This document shows positions 47,282-58,994 of a stretch of 64,000 bases of DNA, piece by piece. The stretch comes from Prinia subflava (Eukaryota; Chordata; Aves; Passeriformes; Cisticolidae). Position 1 is the first letter of the stretch. Every line of letters begins with the position of its first letter. Both the position numbers and the translations under genes were made by a program. Where the stretch lies: NCBI RefSeq assembly GCF_021018805.1, contig NC_086254.1, positions 2,591,001 to 2,655,000 on the forward strand. The letters run 5' to 3'. The notes below the pieces were generated by a model, which was not told the DNA's origin, ran no database searches, and saw only the letters and a program-made list of their open reading frames with translations.

Positions 47282-48465
47282 TAGCCAGATAAATGCACTC
47301 AGAATTCATGGAATGGGAGGAGGCAGTGGGAGCTGTTACTTAGCCATTAAATCCTTTTTCTCAGCTGCTGTAGGTTTGGGGGGGATTTTTTTGTTAGTGG
47401 AAAAAGATTCCCTACTGGTCTCCCCTGCATTTGTCTCTAAGCCCGTTCTTCCCTTTAACCAGGGAAGGCAGCCTGGGGAGGTGTGGGGCCTGTGTTTTTC
47501 ACTGGTTTAATCCAAATTCAAGAAGTGTCTCTCATTTTGGGATGATGGAGTTTTAGTACACAACAAAATGGCTAAAAAGCAATCTAAGAGCACTGTGGAG
47601 CCCTTCTCCAGAAGTGCTGGTGCCTGGAAATCTGCTCAGTAAGTTCAGACAAACAGCAAACCTTCAACAACCTTTGCCTAAAACCAGAAATGCACACTGC
47701 AGCCACTCCACACAGCTGGCAGAAAGTCTGGGGGGAAAGGCAGGTTTTGAAGCATGTGCTGAATACTTGTCATCTGGTAAAGGGAAAATGTGCTGCTGCC
47801 AGGAGCCCACCCTGGAATACACATGTGCAGCAGTCACTGCTGCAGCAGCTCAAGGGCAGGAGCAGAGCTGACCTCTCATGTGCCTCCCTCTGCTCTACCC
47901 CTCTAAATGACTTGATTTTATGGGTGCTCCTGAGGCTAATTCCTCTGCCTTGCACTGCCTGAGATCAAATCCCTGGATAAATCTGCCAGGGGCCACAATC
48001 CATGTGGAACAGCCGGGTCTTACCACTGGAACTGTGTCTATTGCCACCTGCCTACAGCAAGCCACAAGTTCAGGTTTGTCTGTTCAGGTTGTGTTTGTTT
48101 TATCAGTGCTGGCTGGACTTTGTATCATTCTGTTTGTTGTCCTTGTGTCCACTAACAGGATACATCAGCTATTAGCACCCTGCCACTGCAGAAGCTGTTG
48201 ACACCTCTGATGTGTCAGGAACCCACCTCTCTTCCCAAGTGACAGATTAGTGGTGCACTCATGGTGTATTTCTTGCATCCATCAATCACTGATCTTCAGC
48301 TTCAAACTTCAAATGAGCCATTTTCTCTAATTTGGCCTATTTTGGTGCTCACTATTAGCTTTGCTCATGATAGCATTCTGTGGTCTGCTAGGGTTGTTGG
48401 AAGATCCTGGTAGGAAGGGAATTTCCAAGAGAAAAGTAGGGGAAAAGTATATTAATAGCCAAATC
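47282..48465. other. Unique non-coding sequence
   Basis: Mixed; nothing recognised beyond short frames up to 93 codons. Confidence 0.4.
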
Positions 48466-48960
48466 TTCGACTGATATTTTGAATTAATTGTAAAAGGAGT
48501 GAGAATTCCTGTACATCTCCAAATAAGTAACCTTTTTTTGTTAGTTCATAAGTTTATATATATAATGGCTTCCCAACAGTAACTAAATTAGTAACTACAG
48601 ATAAATAGTATTTAGTGCTTTTATTTGCAAATTAAGTCTGTACTATTTAGGATGATTTTATTTCTGATGATACATCTGCAAGGTAACCAGAATCACAGAA
48701 GGAACTCCTGTGCTACTCCCTTGAGAAATCGAATTTTTGTTCCTCCCTTTAGACTTGGCATAGCATTACTGCAGGTAACAGCCTTTTGAGAGCAGTGATT
48801 AAATGCACAGGCTGAACAAGGCTGTACATATTGTGCATTACATTCCAGCTGATTGCATTAAATATTCCAGATTCACGGGGTCCTCTCAGTAGATGCAATG
48901 CTCTGCTGAGCAGAATCATCATCAATATTTAAACATTCTTTCAAACCAAGCTGTAAGAGC
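48466..48960. promoter_or_regulatory. AT-rich candidate conserved non-coding element
   Basis: Unique AT-rich sequence with GAATTAATTG, ACTAAATTAGTAAC, GCAAATTAAG, GTGATTAAATGC, GCATTACATTCC and ATTGCATTAAATATTCC. There is no repeat signature or coding frame. The role is inferred from motif content only. Confidence 0.25.
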
Positions 48961-50284
48961 CCCATTTGATTCCTAACCATGGAAATGATGCCTCAGATTG
49001 CAATAGGTCTCACCCTTCACCAATATCTTGTGTAAGCTCCCTCCCTCCTTGAGCCCAGCTCACTCAGGAATCTGATGGTACAGCCCACAGTCTGACCCCA
49101 AAATCCTGCTGTGCTGCCAGCAGAAGGCAGATGACCCTTTGATCTGATATCAAGGAGTTGCACATCCCTTTGGCCTCTTAGGGCCCCTTAGAGAAGCCTT
49201 AGGGCTTTTGTGCTTTCATCACAACATGCTCTAAACCCCTCCTGGGCCGTGTGGCTCCTGGAGGCCTTCTCCTTCCTGGGGAGGAGATGTGGAGCTTTGG
49301 GTCTCATGTCTTCCCAGTGTACTCTGGCTGATGGGGGATAAGCACCCTGGACCCATTTTTCCCAGTGCATTTCCCAGAATCTTTTAAAAGGAGAGGCTGC
49401 ACCACCTGTGCTAAGGGGTAAATTCAGCAGGAGCCCCTGTTCATCCCTTCCTGTGCCCTGAGCCAAGCTCCAGCTGCACAGCCTGAACAGGACAGGGAAG
49501 GAGGGATGCCTCTCCTCACACACTAAGAACTGAACTTAGATAAATAACAAAACATGATATGCTACGTTAGAGCTTTCATTTAAAATAAAACCCTGTGACA
49601 CAGAGATGTCATTATCATTTTTATCTCGTCACAAGTAACTAACCCATTTGAGGGTAAATATAATAGATCAAAATCGATGCTTTTTAGCAAAAGAGTCTGT
49701 ATAAATAAAAACAGTGGAGATTAAAGGGCTAACAGCAATGGTCTTTGCTGCTGAGTATCCAGCAGCACTCTGTGTGCATCCCAGCAATACGTTTACAAGG
49801 AAGATTTAGGAACTAAATCTATGATATTACTTCTCCCCTGTCAATAATCTGGTAGCCTTAGGCACACATGCCAATGGAAAAGAAGGCTGGAGTTCAAAGA
49901 TGTGGGACATGAAAAAGTAGCAAGGATAATTTTCACCTGATACCACATCATCAGAAACTGCTACACAAAATTATTGTGAATTATGGGGGCCTGCTGTGCA
50001 TTTGATTTCCCACAGCTGCTACCACAGCAGTCACTTTCCTGAAAATTAAGTGCATGTTTCATCTGCTTGCAGAAAGGGAAGAGGGGGAAAAAAAAAGGTA
50101 AAGAAAGGAAAATTTATGATGGAAAGCCCACTGAAATCTCCAGTGCCATGCCGTGCAGCCTCAGCCTGCCCCTGGCTGTACCCTGGGACACGCAGCAGGG
50201 ACACGATGCCGTGTCCCTGGGCAGGGTGGCCCGTGTCAGTCTGAGCCAGAGCTGTGTCCAGCTGTGAAATGTGTTCATTCCATG
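48961..50284. other. Unique non-coding sequence
   Basis: 49510-49760 is AT-rich (TAAAATAAAACC, TATAATAGATC) and may also hold regulatory sequence. The 111-codon minus-strand frame at 49188-49523 has no recognised features. Confidence 0.4.
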
Positions 50285-50720
50285 AACATCGGGGTCCCTG
50301 GCCCCCGGGTCAAGTCCTGGCTGGCTCCAGACCCCAGTGCATTACCCCGATAATGGACCGAAGGTAAAAGGCAGAGGTGCTCCTTCTCTTCCTCAGGACT
50401 ACGGTCCCACAGCTTTATTGTAGAACCCAGACTCCAAGGGAAAGGAAAAGAGTCAGAAATCCACGTGGCAGTGGATTTAAAAGCCCAGGGAAAAAGAGGG
50501 GAGGGAGGGGGAGAGGAACCACAACCAATGGGAAATGACCCAGGGAAGGCAAGGGGGCGTAGGGAGGAATCGAATAGGGGATACCGAGACCCAGAGGGGG
50601 GTACAGAATGTACCATGTGCAAAATATAATAAAACTATTTTTGTGTGCAAATATGGCAAACCACCCAGTGCAGTATAATAACAAAAATGAACTAACTATT
50701 TAGTGCGCTACAACACATGT
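50285..50720 (-). mobile_element. ERV LTR with CCAAT, TATA and AATAAA, minus strand
   Basis: On the minus strand the order is a CCAAT-type box (complement of 50525-50529), a TATA-like CTTTTAAAT (complement of 50475-50483) and CAATAAAG (complement of 50413-50420), then a GC-rich U5-like end. This is standard U3-R-U5 order with realistic spacing of about 45 and 60 bp. The terminal bases were not resolved. The 115-codon minus-strand frame at 50275-50622 is LTR-derived. Confidence 0.6.
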
Positions 50721-53700
50721 ACATCCCCTGAAACTCGCTGCTGTCTCTCATCTCCAGCAAGGGACACTGCACAAAGTGAATTATTGCCCTCCTCTCCTCC
50801 CAAGCAGGAGCATCAGCAGAGCTCTGCATCTGTCCTGAGAGAGGGGCTGGGGAGGCAGGGAAGGGGGATTCCTTCATTCCTACACATGAACCTGCAGCTC
50901 AGAGCTCCTTCAGTGTTGGAAAGCAGATAGAAATCTCCCAGGACCCTGTGCACACAGGCTCAGAGAAAGGAAGGCAGGGGTTGGTTTGAAACCCTTGGAG
51001 AAACTGAGATACATAAAATCACACAGACATGAAGTGGGAATGTAAGTCTTAGTTTTAAGTAGGTAAAAATATTCCTTAAGTGCCTTAAGCAAATAAGAGA
51101 CTGTATTAGTTCATGGAAAAGCCCTAAAGTCCACTTTAAAGTTCAGTAGCGTTACTTTTTACAAAGTTAACTAAGTCCTAGACATAATATAAACACAGCA
51201 TACCACTCCTAGATGGAACAGATAGACTATGTGTGTAGACCTTGTGTAAGAAACCACAACCATTGTCAGACAACTGTGTTAGACCAGGGCAGGTGCAAAA
51301 AGACAGGAATAAAATAAAAGGTACTTCAATCACGTTTTTGTGTCCCGAGCTCTCCAAGTGCTTCTCTGAGTGCTGACTGAATTCCACAAGCTCCTCAAAC
51401 AGCAGGTCAGTCCAGTCTGGCATTGCTGCAGCTTTGTTTCCCATGGAAGGGCTGCAAGGTGCCCGTTCTGGCTGGCTGGGTGTGCATCTGCATGTCCTCC
51501 CCCAGCAGAACCACTGGGCACTGGTTAAAGACGATTTGACAGAGGCAGAATTCCCAGAGAAAATTAATCTCTGAAATCCTGTTTGTGACCCCAACCAGCA
51601 CCATGTCAAGGTGCCAAAGGGAGAGCCTGTTGTGTGATTTCGTGGGGTAATGCAGGCAGGAAAGGCCTCATCTATGGAAAAGGTTCAGCCAAAGCTTATA
51701 CTTTCTGGGACACTGAAGGAAGAGATATCCAGAAGGAGCTGGACTCGGGACATTCTGACTCACAAAACCAGTAATTTCTCACAAATACAGTAATTTCTGG
51801 ACCACAGGAATATGAACTAGGCTTCCACCAGCTCATGCAAACCATGCCCAGATGCAGGACCTCAGTCCAAAAGCCCTGACATTTCCCTGGGCAGAGTGAG
51901 GCCTTGAACCTCATCCCCTGTGATGCTCACAGATGCAGTGACTACTGTCATTCTTGCACTGCTCCCAGCACCACTGGGTCAAACCCAGGGAAAACCAGGA
52001 GCAATAAAATCAGGTTTTCACTGGGCCTCTTTCTGTGTCTGGACATCTTCCAGGAAAGTGATTTTTGTCCCTAGGCCTTGAATTTTTAGCCCTTTCTTTT
52101 CACAAAGGAGATTGGTATGGATCCTTAGAGTAAAAACTAAAAATTATTTCTGTCAAAAAGGACTTTTTATAAGATAGAATGAATACAGATCCAGAGAAAA
52201 ATGAAAGAAAAGTCACTCTGATTCCTGAAGCAATTTCATCCACACAGGTGGCCTTCTTCAGATCTTCCCAGGACTTCTAGGGTTTTGGGGTTCTTTATCT
52301 TCACACAGGGGGCTTGAGAGGACAGGGTTCATCTGAGATAAGATAGGAGGCTTAACAACTGCCAGCTTATTTCCATTAGCACTTGTTTTGCAAAGAGCCA
52401 AGTTCTCCTTCATTATGAAGATGAGGCAAAGAAAAAATGACTGGGACTCATTTTAATGGTAAATTTACTTTGGTATCAAGCTGATACTTAAGACAGATAT
52501 GAAGTTATTCTGTGGGATTCAACTGAATATCAATTGAATTCTTATATAATGAGGAAAAGGATTGAAATTTGAGGTTAACTGGGAGTATTACGAACAGTTA
52601 GAGAAAAATAGAAAAACTGAAAAGAGCAAACAGAGAGTAGTAACTCTTCAAAACAGTGTACACTCAAGTGTAACTTTTTTACCTGTCTGAAGGAAAAAAA
52701 ACCCTGATTTGAAAGGCATGGTGTGCATTTCTGTGATCTGGATTGTGACTGGGGGGAGAGATGGAGTGTGATGAGAAAAGGAAAGGAATGGGGTTTGCTT
52801 CAATTCAAAGCATCTTGAGCTGTTAAAATTTTGGCCATGTCTAGAAAACAATAATGGAAGAAACAGCCCTTGGTGATAAATATCTCTTTTCTTTAGAAAT
52901 TTCTGTTCCAGCATGCCAGTCTCTGTCACTCTTACATCTGACCCCTAACATAATAAAAAATAAATACAGCTTTAAGGGGTTTGCCCTTTGCTCTGCTCTC
53001 TGTAACCTGCTGGGTAACTTCCTGTCCCCAGAAGTGGCTGTCACTGCTCATTTGTGCACAGATGGGGATCTCTGGGCAGACAAGGCCTTCCATCAGCTGG
53101 AACCCTCCAGTGGGAACAGCCAAATCCATCCCAGCGTTTCCTGGGATGCAGCAGAAGCAAACACAGCATCACCCCTGTGCACAGCATCATTAGCAGAGGA
53201 GAAGGGGGGATGAATCTCTCTGACTTCCAAGACAGTGATGCCAACAACAGAGGTAAAGGGATTATCTTTTTTCTTCCAAGGCTGGGAGTGCTGTTTCAGG
53301 TTTCATGCCAAGCAGACAGCAACAATAACCTGCTCTGAAAGCTGCTCGCTGCACAATGGCAAATTGCTCATGGGCAGTGATGGCAAAATTTAATCCCTGC
53401 TCTTAGGATGCAGCCCACATAGCCACTCAAGACAACATAATAGCACTTTTGTAGCTCTCCGCTACAAACATCACTTTGAAAAGGATACAGCTGTGGAGGG
53501 GAGTCTCCACATGCGTCATTTTTGGCTGGCTACCAAGTGATCAGAGCTCAGACACACTGTGCTCCCTCACACAGCTCTGCCAGCTACTGCAGAGTCACGC
53601 TTGGGGAAGGCAGAGGAAATGGATGGAGCTGAGTGAGCAGGAAACACAAGGATAAAATTCAGTTGTTGGCTGGATGATCAAGTTAGGAAATCATTTTCTG

Positions 53701-54202
53701 AAGAACTGGAATAAGAGAAAAACAGGAGACAGCTCCAGTCTGGGATTTAATTTACACTTCATGAGGCACTGCATGGACTCATTGAAGATTCTAAAGCTGT
53801 AGATGAGCCAAGCATTCCTCCAGTGAATGACCTCTCATGAAGGAGGTCAGACAGGAGCACAGACAGCACCAGCAATTCCTCCCTCCATCTTCCTTCCAGT
53901 GTTCTCTTGGGCTGTCAGTCACAGTGTTTCCAGCTGCCAAATAAATCAGCTAAGTGGCCAAAGGAGGCCAAGGCCCACCCAGTTTGCTCTCACAGCTGCT
54001 CTGGCTCTGCACAGTACCAGGAGTGCCCCATGTCCTGCCCAGCAGTCAGAGCTGTGAGGACACTGCTCTCTGCAGAGGAGGAACCAGCCTGGAGAGTGGC
54101 CTTGGGCACTGAGACCACCATGGGCTGTGCTCTGCTCACACACTGAGACCACCACGTCTGCTCACACACTGCTGTGCTGCCAGGGGATGCCACTGCTCCT
54201 CC
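50721..54202. other. Unique non-coding sequence
   Basis: Several 60-143-codon frames on both strands (51178-51609 minus, 52854-53213 plus) overlap each other and show no domain. A small tandem duplication of CTGCTCACACACTGAGACCACCA-type sequence occurs near 54105-54172, just left of the LTR. Confidence 0.4.
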
Positions 54203-54641
54203 TGATGCCTTGGGAAAGCTGAGCTGAAACAGAGACTGGACAGAGAGAAAAAATAAAGTAGAGATTTATTGGCAGGCCTTTAGGATACACCTTGGGCAGG
54301 ATAAGAGCCTGGCCAGGGCTCCACCCAAGGTGGACTCAAAATGGTCACAAAATGGACAAACGGTCACGAGGTCTCACACTTTTATATGTTTTGGTCCATT
54401 TGCAAATTGGTGTTAAATTGTCCAATTACAGCTTCAGGTTGTGAGGTCCCATCCTTCTTGTTCCTCCCTTTAGCCCACTGTTGTTTGTGATTTTGAAAGT
54501 TGTCCTTGATCCTCAGCAGGAAAAGATTTGTTTTGTGTTCCTGCTCTGTGAAGAGCTGAGTGACCCTGACTGTGAGCTCAGAACTGCACCCGTGGGCAGC
54601 ACAGAACCTGAAAAACAGGAAAGCTGAAACTTAAGCCATTA
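54203..54641 (-). mobile_element. Solo LTR, family B, copy 3
   Basis: TGATGCCTTGGGAAAGC ... CTTAAGCCATTA, the most diverged right end of the three copies. TATA and AATAAA positions on the minus strand are conserved (complements near 54381 and 54266). The flanks CTCC and CTGC match in three of four bases. Confidence 0.8.
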
Positions 54642-56921
54642 CTGCACTCCTGCTCCTGCCCTGGAGCCCTGCTGGCAGCACTGTCCCATCCAGCCTGGCC
54701 CCAGCAGGGCTAGGCTGGAAGCACTGGCACCTGCAGTGCTGGCACAGATGTGCCCATGAGAGGGACAGGGCTGCTCTTCCCCACTGGGGAGGTGGCATGA
54801 GCAGCTGAGAGCAGGGCAGGATGCAGCCAGCACACCCAGGGTCAGAAGAGGCACTTCCACCCCGGGAGCTGTGCAGTAGGCAAGGGAGGAAGAGCTCGGG
54901 TTCTTTCAGTCAGCTGTGGACCAAAAGGAGCAAGAATCCCCTCCAGAGCTGACCAAGGACGTCTGTGCTTTGAATCTCTACCAACCCTCTGTCAGCTGTT
55001 TCTGAAAGGACCAAGAAGTAACAGCCAGAATAATTTTATGTATAATAAGTCCAACAAAACTATGAGTGATCTTCCTATGGATCACTCTAAGAGAGATAAC
55101 ATCGCTTTGTGTATCCTGTGACACCACTTGGGCCTCTATATCTAAATAATTGTAGGAGGGATTTCCTTAGAATGGTCTGGTTCTCACCACAAGCCTTTGG
55201 GGTGTGTTCTCCCTTCCTGGCACAAATAAAGATACAGGATTTTGAGTGAATTGCCTAATAATTCTGTCACGAGCTGATCTCCTCTCTCCTTCCTCCCCAC
55301 CTCACCGTATTACTGATGGGAACAAGGGAGCTGTTATCAATCAAGGCAAGCTACATTGTGATCTCTGCAACTGAAATCCATTTCAGATTGGAGGATAAAA
55401 TGTGATTATATTTACACTTCCTTGACACAATTCAGGCAGCAAAATAACAGCCTTCTACAGACATTTTTCTTCTTCATATTTAGATTTGTCAGTATTGTGG
55501 AGCTGTGTGAGAAGGGAGGGAATTATTGTAGCAGCTGGGATTCAGTGATATGTTTTAGTTGCCTCACAAATGAAGATGTTTAGTTTATTGTGTTGTCTTC
55601 CCATCTTTTTCATCTCCAGGTTCCTTGAATACTGTCCAGAGCATCCTCCAGATTGATGAAATTGCATTTCAATCAATACATTTCTATGTAAATCCATTTT
55701 TGGTTTTGACATATCCCATAAATTATTTCCACTTATAACCTTAATTGTTCTGTATTCATCACAGGAGATGGGATTTCGAACTCATGCAGCTGTTTACAAA
55801 TTAAATTTACAATTAATGAAGAAAGTAGGAGATTATGCACTTCATACTATCCAAACTGCATTTGAAAAGGATATAATCAGGCTTTGTACGGTCAAACTAT
55901 GTTTGGACCTATTGATATTAAAGGTGTCAGCTCCAAAAAATCCCAGAAATGCAAAAACTGGTTTGACCCGCACAGCCTGGCTCAACCTAAGGCTCAGCTT
56001 GGTGTGCTGGTTGGAACAAACATTATTCCTAATAATGAAAGTCTCATTTCCAGTAGACAGCCATATGTTCTCTTCTCCTTCCAACACCAGCAGTGATACT
56101 GAGCCCATCCACCCTACCCAGAGCACAAGGAAGCCTCCCTTTACACGAGTGCCTGGCACTGTGGGACATAGGCACCACCAGGCACAGCTTTGCTCTGGAG
56201 TGAAAACAATTCTACTCTCAAAATTTTACATGTTTTTAGGAATTGTATTAGAATTTTGGATGTATTTCCTGGATCCCTACGACGTATTTCATGGAAGGGC
56301 CACCCTCTGTCATCTCTCCAGATCAACAGAGACAGTTTTCTAATCAGTAGCCAGCCTGAGGATGGTTCAGTATTCTCCTCACAGCCACATCTCTGTAGCA
56401 GGAGAGCTGTGAAAAGTGAGTTAACCAAAAGCATCAATAGCAATTTTTAAGGAACAATCATGTAAAATTACTGTTCAAACTTGATAATATACCATAATAC
56501 ACAGAGCTCATCTGCAGGATAGCACACTGAAACTGGAAAGAATGAAAGACCTTTCTCTTTTTTTACAACTGGAATTCAAGACCTCTTCACTGGCCAATTT
56601 TCTAACACCAGCAATTTTTATTTTCTTTTATTCAGTGCCTCATTCTTCCTCATCTTCAGTAGACTGCCTTAGGCAAAGCTGTGCTTCTCTCCATTTCAGT
56701 TTTTCTCTCTGTTACCTGCACCACTTAAACAGCAAATTGGAAATTACAGAGTGCAATTAGGAACATAGCCTTGCCCTGCCATTTAGTACAGGCACAGAAA
56801 ACTAAGGAGAAAACATAGATAAAGTCAGTAGTAGAATTCCAATGTAGTCACTGCTCATGGGCCCAGATGAGCAAGGCTGAGATGTAAGAATCAGGATCTT
56901 GAATCTGTGGATGAATTTGTG
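54642..56921. other. Unique non-coding sequence containing the longest open frame
   Basis: A 191-codon frame (55768-56343, plus) is the longest in the window. It overlaps an opposite-strand frame of 105 codons, has no recognised domain and no splice context. The AT-rich stretch just upstream (55380-55770) has enhancer-like texture but nothing specific. Confidence 0.4.
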
Positions 56922-56990
56922 TGAGCAGGGAGGTTGGATCAGATGACCCACTATGGTCCATTCCAATCTTACCCATTCTGTGATGATCAG
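56922..56990 (+). mobile_element. CR1 LINE, short 3' terminal fragment
   Basis: 'GCAGGGAGGTTGGATCAGATGACCCACTATGGTCCATTCCAATCTTACCCATTCTGTGATGATC' is the sense 3' end of a CR1 copy. Confidence 0.85.
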
Positions 56991-57784
56991 CTAATGGAAG
57001 TTCATCATGTCAACTATCAGAAATGCTATCAATTCCTCGATGTATTTCTCCAGTAACAAATGAGATGCAGTGCTGCAAGCGTCCTAAAAAAACTCAGCTG
57101 TGACACAATCCAAATGTGTCTATGGGTGTGTTACCTTGCTTTCAAAAAGGGCTCCATGCCAAATAATAGACTGGAAACTACTTGAGCAGGGGCTTTAGGA
57201 ATTACACCAACAGCTCAAGGAGCCTGTCCTTATCCAATACTCAATGGAGCAAATAACTGCTCCTTGCTTTTGGAAAGAGATGGGGTTCTGGTGCAGGAAG
57301 AAGCAAAGTGTAATAAAGCAGTGACTGCTGAAGGGAATACTGAGGGTGAGAAGCTAGGAGTCACTAAACAAGTAGATGGTTAAAGAAGGCGGCTAACTGA
57401 GGGTTAAAAGAAACATTAGAAAGGAGGTGAACTGGAAGCTGAATCGTGGAGGAAAATAAATGTTAAGCACTGTTCATGTTCATGTCTTGAGAGAAACTGC
57501 TCCACTGCATTCTTTCTCCCTTTCTTCCTTTTATATCCACAGAAAGGCCCCCCACACTTCTGCAGGTGTCCATGGCACACATGGACAACTCTTGCAGGCG
57601 TTGGTAAATGCACAAGAGAAAAAATGCCAGGACAGGCTTTTCAGGAGAAGTGAAGAGTAGCTGAAAAAATTGTCAAAGCTCCTTGCCTTGAGAAGGTGAC
57701 CTGGGAGCTCAGCTCTGTGACTGTGATCGCTTTGCTGATGGAACAGCTCAAGCCAAGGAATCCTCCTGGTGGCCTGTGGAGTTA
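56991..57784. other. Unique non-coding sequence
   Basis: Nothing recognised. Confidence 0.4.
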
Positions 57785-58088
57785 TGTCTTGAGTTGCAAT
57801 ATGTAACCAAAACTGTCTATTCTATTTGCCATCTGTTGAAACCAGTTGGGGAGGTGTTTTTCTTTATCTCTTGTACAACCCATTCCTCATAACTCCAGGA
57901 GGGAGGGGGCAGGTGCCTTCTGTTAATGGGTCAGCTGTTAAAACCAGCTGGGGCAGTGTGATTTATCCCTTCCAGGACCCATCCTCCCTCCAGGGGATCT
58001 CTGCTGTCCAGGGGCCATCCAGGCTCACTGCAGGGCTGATCCAATTCCATCACCCATGGGAGATGCTGCACCCAGGGGAGGAGCCCAG

Positions 58089-58425
58089 CATTCCCACCTG
58101 GATAAACCCTGGGATTCAGAGCCCAGCACAGCCTGTGTGCACTGCATTCCCACCTGGAATAAACCCTGGGATTCAGAGCCCAGCACAGCCTGTGTGCACT
58201 GCATTCCCACCTGGATAAACCCTGGGATTCAGAGCCCAGCACAGCCTGTGTGCACTGCATTCCCACCTGGATAAACCCTGGCATTCAGAGCCCAGCACAG
58301 CCTGTGTGCTCTGCATTCCCACCTGGATAAACCCTGGCATTCAGAGCCCAGCACAGCCTGTGTGCACTGCATTCCCACCTGGATAAACCCTGGGATTCAG
58401 AGCCCAGCACAGCCTGTGTGCACTG
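58089..58425. repeat. Six 56-bp tandem units (minisatellite) in family A LTR
   Basis: CATTCCCACCTGGA starts at 58089, 58145, 58202, 58258, 58314 and 58370. Five units are 56 bp and one is 57 bp (extra A in CTGGAATAAACC). Units differ by only one or a few bases, which points to recent amplification. Confidence 0.95.
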
Positions 58426-58615
58426 CATTCCCAGAGGAAAACCAGACCCATCTCAGCACCACTGGACCTTCAGAGGAAAACTACACCCTTCTACAGGATC
58501 ATTGCTGCAACAGAACCACATCTGTCACTGCAGGAGGACTTGACTGGACTGCTGCCAACACCCTGACCAAGCGGGTGTCAGGTTGTATTCTGACTTGGTC
58601 AGTGTTTCTAGGATT

Positions 58616-58811
58616 TTTTTGTTTGCTTGTTTTTGGGTTGGTTTTTTTTTGGGGTTGGTTTTTTTTTGGGTTTTTTTTTTTTGGGTTTTTTTTTTTTTTT
58701 TTTTTTTTTTGGGTTTGGTTTTTTTTGTTTGTTTTGTTGGGGTTTTTTTTGTTTGTTTTGTTTTTTTTTTTTTTTGTTGTTGTTGTTGTTGTTTTTGTTT
58801 TGGTTTTTTTT
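58616..58811. repeat. T/G-rich low-complexity tract with spaced G runs
   Basis: Long T runs are interrupted by GGG or GGGG at about 58635, 58651, 58668, 58683, 58711 and 58739, then (TTG)n at about 58775-58791. The plus strand has almost no C or A. Confidence 0.9.
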
Positions 58812-58994
58812 TGTGCTACTACATTTATATTTTTAATGTTCCTGTAAAGAATTGTTATTCCTATCCCCATATCTTTGCCTGAGAGCCCCTTAATTTCCAA
58901 ATCATAATAATTTGGAGGGAAGGGGTTTACATTCTCCATTCCAAGGGAAGCTCCAGCTTTCCCTGGCAGACACCTGTCTTTCCAAACCAAGACA

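Larger units (their letters stand above)
57785..58994 (+). mobile_element. Solo LTR, family A, copy 4 (expanded)
   Basis: TGTCTTGAGTTGCAATATGTAACC ... TTTCCAAACCAAGACA. At 1,210 bp it is the longest family A copy in the window. The excess comes from six 56-bp units (58089-58425) and a long T/G tract (58616-58811). The flanks AGTTA and AGGGA match in only three of five bases. The 161-, 163- and 130-codon frames inside are products of these repeats; the 56-bp period is not a multiple of three, which argues against coding. Confidence 0.85.

Noticed and set aside
51178..51609. 143-codon minus-strand frame
   Set aside because: Overlaps two other frames on the same strand in different registers; no family resemblance.
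55768..56343. Longest open frame (191 codons, plus strand)
   Set aside because: No recognisable domain, no splice or promoter context, overlapping frames on both strands and AT-rich composition. One frame of this length is plausible by chance in 64 kb.
57826..58218. Repetitive 130-codon frame (and its opposite-strand partners) that looks like a tandem-repeat protein
   Set aside because: It is produced by the 56-bp minisatellite inside a solo LTR. The period is not a multiple of three, so the repeat changes frame in each unit.
58362..58990. 161- and 163-codon frames rich in Phe/Gly or Lys/Asn
   Set aside because: Translation of a T/G low-complexity tract; not protein-coding.
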